A stretch of 64,000 nt of DNA from JAQTNA01 sp043743785 (lineage in GTDB: Bacteria > Pseudomonadota > Gammaproteobacteria > Burkholderiales > Rhodocyclaceae). Positions 58,765 to 64,000 of this stretch are shown here, in pieces (the first letter of the stretch is position 1; each line of letters begins with the position of its first letter). Made by a program: the position numbers and the translations under genes. The notes below the pieces were generated by a model. The model saw only the letters and a program-made list of their open reading frames with translations. It did no database searches and was not told the origin of the DNA. The DNA is taken from positions 1 to 64,000 of the forward strand of contig JAYTVW010000141.1 of NCBI GenBank assembly GCA_043743785.1, read 5' to 3'.

Positions 58765-59577
58765 ATGGAAGCAAAAGGAAAGGCTATCGAGCTGCGCGGT
58801 TCCGTGTGGATGACGGTGGGCGGGGAAAACTTCGGCGGCCCCGGCCGTGTCGAGCTGCTGGCCAGGATCGCCGAGTGCGGCTCGATCACGCATGCGGCCA
58901 AGGCCATGAAGATGAGCTACAAGGCGGCGTGGGACGCCATCGACAGCATGAACAATCTGGCCGGCGAACCGCTGGTCGAGCGTCTGACCGGCGGCAAGGG
59001 CGGCGGCGGCACGCACCTGACGCAGCGCGGCAGGCAGCTGGTCGACAACTTCAGGATCATCGAGCGCGAGCACCGCAAATTTGTCGATCAACTCAGCCAG
59101 CAGGCTGACGGGATCGCCGACGACTTTCTTCTTATCAGGAAAATGAACATGAAAACTAGCGCCCGCAACCAGTTTCTCGGCAAGGTTGCAGAGGTCCGGC
59201 GGGGAGCGACCAACGATGAAATCGACCTGGAAATCGCTGGCGGGCAGCGCATCGTCGCGATCGTGACGCACGAAAGTACCGCCATCCTCGGATTGCAGCC
59301 CGGAGCGGAAGCGTTCGCCCTGATCAAGGCATCGTCGGTGATCGTTGTCACAGACGGTCAAGGGGCAAAATTTTCCGCACGCAATCAGGTGCCAGGCGTG
59401 ATCTCGCGCGTGCAGCCCGGCGCGGTCAACACCGAGGTGGTTATCGATCTGGCCGGAGGTGGCGCGATTGCAGCCATTGTCACCAACGAAAGCAGCAACA
59501 CGCTGGAGTTGGTCGTCGGCAAGCCGGCTACCGCCATTTTCAAGGCGTCAAGCGTGATTTTGGGAGTTCCCGCGTAG
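58765..59577 (+). CDS. modE: Molybdate-responsive regulator ModE
   Basis: 270 residues. The N-terminal LysR-like winged HTH (CGSITHAAKAMKMSYKAAWD and LTGGKGGGGTHLTQRG) binds the operators described above. Two tandem Mop/TOBE domains (SARNQFLGKVAEVRRGA near 132 and SARNQVPGVISRVQPGA near 203) bind molybdate or tungstate. It is the last gene of the operon that operator 3 controls, giving negative feedback. Full length. Confidence 0.95.
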   Translation: MEAKGKAIELRGSVWMTVGGENFGGPGRVELLARIAECGSITHAAKAMKMSYKAAWDAIDSMNNLAGEPLVERLTGGKGGGGTHLTQRGRQLVDNFRIIEREHRKFVDQLSQQADGIADDFLLIRKMNMKTSARNQFLGKVAEVRRGATNDEIDLEIAGGQRIVAIVTHESTAILGLQPGAEAFALIKASSVIVVTDGQGAKFSARNQVPGVISRVQPGAVNTEVVIDLAGGGAIAAIVTNESSNTLELVVGKPATAIFKASSVILGVPA

Positions 59578-59849
59578 GACTCCCAAAGACATTGCACATG
59601 CAGAGGGCCCGACTGAGGTAAGCCGCCATTAAAGCAACAATGCTGCTTGCAATGACTGACTGGGGTGGCTGAGAAACGTGCAGACTACCGGCAAAATCAA
59701 GCGGCGGGTTCCTGATCCGTTATCGGGCATTCGCGTTACGCGATTTCCCGGTCTCGCTATGCCCGCTTGTGGCCGACTGCACTCATTGGGATTTTAAACC
59801 TGAACGGCAGCCCCCTGTTGCAAAGGAGCCGTTCAACTCACGGTACGGA
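59578..59849. other. Intergenic, possible transposon left end
   Basis: No gene. GGGGTGGCTGAGAAACGTGC at 59663-59682 begins like a Tn3-type end and could be the left terminus of the transposon that continues past the right edge; the other end is not in the window. Confidence 0.3.
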
Positions 59850-60677
59850 TCACCGTTCTGGCAGCTTGCCCAATTGCTTGATAGCGCCGATGCCAACCAG
59901 GGAGCGCATCTGCGTAATCGCGATGGCGTTCAGTTGCGTCAATCGCTCCGGTGCTGCAAGCCCTTGATGGATCAGAACCGCGTTGATGCTCTCCATATTG
60001 GACAGTACGACCAATTGTTCCAGCGTCGCGATGTCACGCATGTTGCCGGGCTGGTCGGGATTGGCCTGCCTCCATTGAGCGGCCGTCATGCCGAACAGTG
60101 CGACGTTGAGCAGATCGGCTTCGCTGGCATAGACGGTGGCGGTTTGCGCTTTGGTTAGTTGCGGCGGAATCAGTCGTTCCTTGATAGCATCCGTGTGAAT
60201 GCGGTAGTTGACCTTGGCCAGCGTACGCTGGAAGTTCCATTCCAGCGATGTGGCGCGCGCTTCTTCATCCTTGAGGCGCTGGAATTCCTTGATCAGGTAC
60301 AGCTTGAACTCGGGGCTGAGCCAGGAACCGAACTCGAAAGCGATATCCTTGTGGGCATAGGTGCCGCCGCCACGGCCTGCTTTGGCATAGAGACCGATGG
60401 CGTCTGTGGCGTCGATCCATTTCTTCGGTGACAGTGAGAAACTGTTCAGACCGGCCTGACTTTTAAACCTCTCGAATTCGAGAGGTTTAAAAGCTGGGTT
60501 GTAGATCTGCTCCCATATCCCGAGGAACTCTATGGTGTTGCGGTTCCGCAGCCACCCGTAGAGGACGCTTTCGTCCCCGAACCGTTTCACCATGTCGGTC
60601 AGCGAGATGTAGTCCTGCTCGTGACGAGTCGTGATGGTCACTTCGGCGCCATGCACCGTAATGCTGCGATTTTTCAT
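59850..60677 (-). CDS. KilA-N domain protein
   Basis: 275 residues starting MKNRSITVHGAEVTITTRHE. The KilA-N DNA-binding domain (YISLTDMVKRFGDESVLYGW, TIEFLGIWEQIYNP, YAKAGRGGGTYAHKDIAFEF, SWLSPEFKLYLIKEFQRLKD) fills the first 145 residues; the C-terminal part is helical. KilA-N proteins are common in phages and mobile elements. Here it is the likely passenger of the Tn3-family element to its right. It contains a perfect 32-bp palindrome. Confidence 0.87.
   Translation of the reverse strand: MKNRSITVHGAEVTITTRHEQDYISLTDMVKRFGDESVLYGWLRNRNTIEFLGIWEQIYNPAFKPLEFERFKSQAGLNSFSLSPKKWIDATDAIGLYAKAGRGGGTYAHKDIAFEFGSWLSPEFKLYLIKEFQRLKDEEARATSLEWNFQRTLAKVNYRIHTDAIKERLIPPQLTKAQTATVYASEADLLNVALFGMTAAQWRQANPDQPGNMRDIATLEQLVVLSNMESINAVLIHQGLAAPERLTQLNAIAITQMRSLVGIGAIKQLGKLPER
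60461..60492. repeat. Perfect 32-bp palindrome inside the KilA-N gene
   Basis: TTTTAAACCTCTCGAA and its exact complement TTCGAGAGGTTTAAAA abut with no spacer. It codes for FKPLEFERFK and falls at a variable position between two conserved blocks. It may be an operator, a recombination site or a palindrome insertion. Confidence 0.9.
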
Positions 60678-60766
60678 GTTGATGAGTCCAAAGGCTGTCG
60701 GAAAACAACTGTTTTGCGACAGGCACCGTTCGGGTACCAAAATCGCGTATTCACCCCGCTCAACAA

Positions 60767-60831
60767 TGTGCGGAAAACAATGCCGCTATGGTATAGCATA
60801 CGGAAATCATAGGCTATGGGTTTTCCACACA
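60767..60831. promoter_or_regulatory. Probable res/operator region of the second Tn3 element
   Basis: TGTGCGGAAAAC (60767-60778) and GTTTTCCACACA (60820-60831) form an inverted repeat with one mismatch around an inner GCTATGGTATAGC dyad (from 60784). It lies between the KilA-N gene and the resolvase start and fits a resolvase-binding site. Confidence 0.55.
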
Positions 60832-61424
60832 TGCTTGTCGGCTACATGCGCGTCTCTTCCGATTCCGATCGACAAACCACGGATCTACAACGCGATGCCC
60901 TGTTGACGGCGGGGGTCGATGCCCGCCACCTATTCGAGGATCGCGCGTCCGGCGCCAAGGATGATCGCCCGGGGTTGGCCAAGGCGCTGGCGTTTGTTCA
61001 ACCTGACGATGTCCTTGTCGTCTGGAAGCTGGACCGGCTTGGCCGCTCGCTGTCGCACCTGCTCACCATCGTCGACACGCTGCGGGAGCAGCAGGTCGCC
61101 TTTCGTTCTCTCACCGAAGGCATGGATACCACAACGCCATCGGGCGAGCTATTGTTTCAGGTGTTCGGTGCGCTTGCCCAGTACGAACGCGCCCTGACCC
61201 GCGAAAGGGTAATAGCCGGACTAGCGGCCGCCAAGCGACGGGGCCGACTCGGTGGCCGGCCACCGGCGATCATCGGCGAGAAACTGGACACGATCGTCGC
61301 CGCGCTAAATGGCGGCATGTCCAAGGCGGCTGTGTGCCGCAACTTTGGTGTCAAGCGCACCACGCTGATCGAAACACTTGCTCGGGTCGGTTGGCCGGGG
61401 ACCAGGGAAACGTTGCGACGATGA
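60831..61424 (+). CDS. tnpR: Tn3-family serine resolvase
   Basis: 197 residues from MLVGYMRVSSDSDRQTTDLQ (nucleophile Ser). VWKLDRLGRSLSHLL and FGALAQYERALTRERV are conserved; the C-terminal HTH is SKAAVCRNFGVKRTTLIETL. Its stop overlaps the transposase start (ATGATGA), so the two are translated together. About half identical by eye to the resolvase at 27273. Confidence 0.93.
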   Translation: MLVGYMRVSSDSDRQTTDLQRDALLTAGVDARHLFEDRASGAKDDRPGLAKALAFVQPDDVLVVWKLDRLGRSLSHLLTIVDTLREQQVAFRSLTEGMDTTTPSGELLFQVFGALAQYERALTRERVIAGLAAAKRRGRLGGRPPAIIGEKLDTIVAALNGGMSKAAVCRNFGVKRTTLIETLARVGWPGTRETLRR

Positions 61425-64000
61425 TGAGCAAAAGCGAGCGACTGACCGTCCTCTCGGAGGCCGAGCAGTTCGCCCTGTACGGCATGCCCGACTTCGACGA
61501 CGGGCAGCAACTGGAGTATCTATCACTGTCCGAGACGGAACTGGCGCTCGCCTGCAGCCGTCCCGGCCTGCACGCCAAAGCTTACTGCGCTTTGCAGATC
61601 GGCTACTTCAAGGCCAAGCACGCCTTCTTCCGCTTTACTTGGGACAACGCGCAGGACGATTGCACCTTCGTCCTGACCCGCTATTTCAACGATCAGGCGT
61701 TCGAGCCGCACGCCATCACCAAGCACGAACACTACGCGCAACGGACCCTGATCGCGAAGCTATTCGGCTACCGGCTATGGTCGACGGACTTCCTGCCGCA
61801 ACTCGTGCAACAAGCCAAGCAGATCGTGCGGCGTGACGTCACGCCCGGCTTCATCGTGGCCGAGTTGATTGTCTATCTCAACGAGAACAAAATCGTCCGG
61901 CCAGGCCACACGACTTTGCAGGAACTGATCAGCGAGGCGTTATCGGCCGAGCGCCGGCGTCTGGGCGAACTACTCGGCAAGGTGCTGGACGGCGAGGCCA
62001 AAGCTGCGCTGGCTCAACTCCTGGTGCGCGACGACACCCTGTCCGAGCTGGCCGCCCTCAAGCAGGACGCCAAGAGCTTCGGCTGGCGACAAATGGCGCA
62101 GGAACGGGAGAAGCGTGCCAAGCTGGAACCGTTATACCGAATTGCCAAGACGCTGTTGGCCGAGCTCGCGATCTCGCAGCAGAATCTGCACTATTACGCG
62201 AGTCTGGCCAATTTCTACACCGTCTACGACCTGCGTCGCCTAAAACCCGAGCAGACACATCTGTATTTGCTGTGCTACGCCTGGCAACGTTATCGGCAGC
62301 TCACCGATAATCTCGTTGATGCCTTGGGCTACCACATGAAGCAGCTTGAAGACGAGAGCAAGCTGCGGTCGAACAAGCACTTCCTCACGGAACAGGTCCG
62401 TCGGCAACAGGAAACGCCGCGAGTCGGACGTTTGTTGTTGCTCTACGTCGACGACACGGTCGCCGATGCCACGCCCTTCGGCGACGTGCGCCAGCGCGCG
62501 TTCAAGATCATGCCGAAGGACGCGCTGCAAATGGCTGGACAACGCCTCAGCGTAAAGCCCGCGAGCAAGCTGGCCCTGCGCTGGCAGGCCGTTGACGGTT
62601 TGGCCGAGCGCATCCGGCGCCACTTGCGGCCACTCTACGGGGCACTCGAATTCTCTGGAGTCGTGCCGGACAACCCGTGGCTTGGGGCGCTCGCCTGGGT
62701 GAAGGGCGTGTACGCGAAACAGCAGCGACTGTCGCAACGTCCGTTGGCGGAATGCCCTGAAGCGACCCTGCCCAAGCGTCTGCGCCCCTATCTATTGACG
62801 TTCGACGCGGACGGGAGGCCATTGGGCTTACATGCCGACCGCTACGAGTTCTGGCTTTACCGCCAACTCAGAAAGCGCTTCAAGTCCGGGGAGATCTATC
62901 TGGACGACAGCCTGCAGCATCGCTGCTTTACTGACGAACTGGTCTCCCTCGATGAGAAGGCCAGCATACTCGGTCAGATGGACATTCCCTGGCTGCGCCA
63001 GCCCATCGGAGCCCAACTCGACGCGCTGAAGGCCGAACTCCACGAACAATGGCTGGCGTTCAACCGTGAGTTGCGCCAAGGAAAGCTGAAGCATCTCGAC
63101 TACGATAGCGAGCGTAAGACGCTGACCTGGCGCCGACCCAAGGCCGACAACGATGCCGCCCAACAGAACAGCTTCTATGAGCAATTGTCGTTCTGCGATG
63201 TTGGCGACGTGTTCCGTTTTGTGAACGGGCAATGCCAGTTTCTGTCGGCACTGACACCGCTGCAACCGCGCTACGCCAAGCAGGTCGCCGATTCGGACAG
63301 TCTGATGGCCGGCATCATCGCCCAGGCGATGAACCACGGCAACCTCGTCATGTCGCGTACCAGCGACATTCCCTACCACGTGCTGGAGGCGACCTACCAA
63401 CAGTATCTACGCCAGGCATCGCTGCAGGCGGCCAATGACCGGATCAGCAATGCTATCGCTGAATTGCCGATTTTTCCGCACTACTCATTTGATCTCGGCA
63501 CACTGTACGGTGCTGTCGACGGTCAAAAGTTCGGTGTGGAGCGACCGACCGTCAAGGCGCGTCACTCACGTAAGTATTTCGGTCGTGGCAAGGGTGTCGT
63601 TGCCTACACCCTGCTGTGCAACCATGTACCGCTACAGAGCTGGATCATTGGCGCGCATGAGTTCGAGGCACATCATGTGTTCGACATTTGGTACCGCAAC
63701 ACATCCGATATCGTGCCGACCACGATCACCGGCGACATGCACAGCGTCAACAAGGCGAACTTCGCCATCCTGTATTGGTTTGGGCTACGCTTCGAGCCGC
63801 GTTTCACCGATCTGGAAGAACAACTGAAAGAACTCTACTGCGCCGATGATCCGGCCCTGTACGAAAAATGCCTGATTCGCCCGGTCGGTCAGATCGACCT
63901 GCCAGCCGTGGTTGACGAGAAAACCAACATTGACCAGATCGTTGCCACGCTGGGCCTCAAGGAGATGACCCAGGGCACGCTGATCCGCAAGCTGTGCACC
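61421..64000 (+). CDS. tnpA: Tn3-family transposase TnpA, 3' end outside window
   Basis: 860 codons seen, open to the right edge. Starts MMSKSERLTVLSEAEQFALY or one codon later. The N-terminal part is the DUF4158 domain of one Tn3 subgroup (LSLSETELALACSRPGLHAK, then YCALQIGYFKAKHAFFRF). The DDE-region motif TTITGDMHSVNKANFAILYW lies near residue 770. About 120-150 residues remain outside. Confidence 0.93.
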   Translation, partial: MMSKSERLTVLSEAEQFALYGMPDFDDGQQLEYLSLSETELALACSRPGLHAKAYCALQIGYFKAKHAFFRFTWDNAQDDCTFVLTRYFNDQAFEPHAITKHEHYAQRTLIAKLFGYRLWSTDFLPQLVQQAKQIVRRDVTPGFIVAELIVYLNENKIVRPGHTTLQELISEALSAERRRLGELLGKVLDGEAKAALAQLLVRDDTLSELAALKQDAKSFGWRQMAQEREKRAKLEPLYRIAKTLLAELAISQQNLHYYASLANFYTVYDLRRLKPEQTHLYLLCYAWQRYRQLTDNLVDALGYHMKQLEDESKLRSNKHFLTEQVRRQQETPRVGRLLLLYVDDTVADATPFGDVRQRAFKIMPKDALQMAGQRLSVKPASKLALRWQAVDGLAERIRRHLRPLYGALEFSGVVPDNPWLGALAWVKGVYAKQQRLSQRPLAECPEATLPKRLRPYLLTFDADGRPLGLHADRYEFWLYRQLRKRFKSGEIYLDDSLQHRCFTDELVSLDEKASILGQMDIPWLRQPIGAQLDALKAELHEQWLAFNRELRQGKLKHLDYDSERKTLTWRRPKADNDAAQQNSFYEQLSFCDVGDVFRFVNGQCQFLSALTPLQPRYAKQVADSDSLMAGIIAQAMNHGNLVMSRTSDIPYHVLEATYQQYLRQASLQAANDRISNAIAELPIFPHYSFDLGTLYGAVDGQKFGVERPTVKARHSRKYFGRGKGVVAYTLLCNHVPLQSWIIGAHEFEAHHVFDIWYRNTSDIVPTTITGDMHSVNKANFAILYWFGLRFEPRFTDLEEQLKELYCADDPALYEKCLIRPVGQIDLPAVVDEKTNIDQIVATLGLKEMTQGTLIRKLCT

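Larger units (their letters stand above)
60767..64000 (+). mobile_element. Second Tn3-family transposon, right part outside window
   Basis: Resolvase and transposase genes in tandem on the plus strand, with a res-like site before them. Left end uncertain (perhaps 59663, which would include the KilA-N gene as passenger); right end not in the window. Different from the element at 24-28 kb in gene order and sequence. Confidence 0.75.

Noticed and set aside
1..64000. CRISPR array
   Set aside because: No regularly spaced repeats of 23-50 bases with unique spacers were seen on either strand.
1..64000. tRNA or rRNA genes
   Set aside because: No tRNA-like cloverleaf (TTCGA loop with matching stems) or rRNA segment was recognised by eye; a covariance-model scan would be decisive.

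Overview
The window is about 60% GC for most of its length. It looks like a betaproteobacterium of the Rhodocyclaceae type (Azonexus, Dechloromonas or Azospira relatives). That placement is an inference from a phasin, FlaG, H-NS-type proteins, NifQ and ModE; no rRNA or housekeeping marker is present to confirm it. Much of the window is accessory DNA: three insertion sequences or transposons are complete or nearly so, and there are four toxin-antitoxin-like loci, plasmid-type nucleoid proteins, a tyrosine recombinase, three serine recombinases and a distinctly AT-rich cassette.

Layout. 1-4.2 kb: the 3' part of a zinc-binding gene that runs off the left edge, then the N-terminal two thirds of a PglX/DrmMI-like DNA methyltransferase fused in frame to an IS5-family transposase. 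4.3-16.5 kb: small secreted and membrane proteins, a SWIM zinc-finger protein, YigZ, a YVTN beta-propeller, a phasin gene cut by an IS630 element (it can be rejoined exactly), and a FlaG-like gene with a sigma-28-like promoter nearby. 16.9-24 kb: a SWIM protein with an H-NS DNA-binding tail next to a SNF2 helicase, a FitAB-type toxin-antitoxin pair with a long operator palindrome, a RES-Xre pair followed by an exoribonuclease-like gene, then H-NS and HU. 24-28 kb: a 4,035-bp Tn3-family transposon with 38-bp ends and a 5-bp target duplication, inserted in the end of a kfrA gene. 29.3-39.7 kb: a tyrosine recombinase, then a low-GC segment bounded by two near-identical 30-bp direct repeats. It holds IHF-beta, a PARG-like protein with a 13-G tract, a PD-(D/E)XK-like protein, an HNH endonuclease and unknown genes. 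It is followed by an Nmad3-Nmad2 pair. 39.7-43.2 kb: a PIN/HTH pair and a resolvase operon.

43.4-59.6 kb is the most striking part, a molybdenum island. It has modABC, two TonB-dependent receptors, a periplasmic cytochrome c fused to a sulfite-oxidase-type molybdopterin domain, a DUF2325 protein, a radical SAM enzyme with a CX5CX2C cluster motif, a FecCD-type ABC importer (permease, ATPase, binding protein), an O-methyltransferase-like protein, a DUF364 putative metal-chelation protein, NifQ and ModE. Three ModE-type operators with the same 11-6-11 layout stand before modA, before the first receptor and before the radical SAM gene, so the whole island can be read as one ModE regulon. I propose that it makes or modifies a small metal ligand and recovers the molybdenum (or tungsten) complex through the outer membrane; this is inference.

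59.6-64 kb: a KilA-N gene containing a perfect 32-bp palindrome, then a second Tn3-family transposon (resolvase plus a transposase that runs off the right edge).
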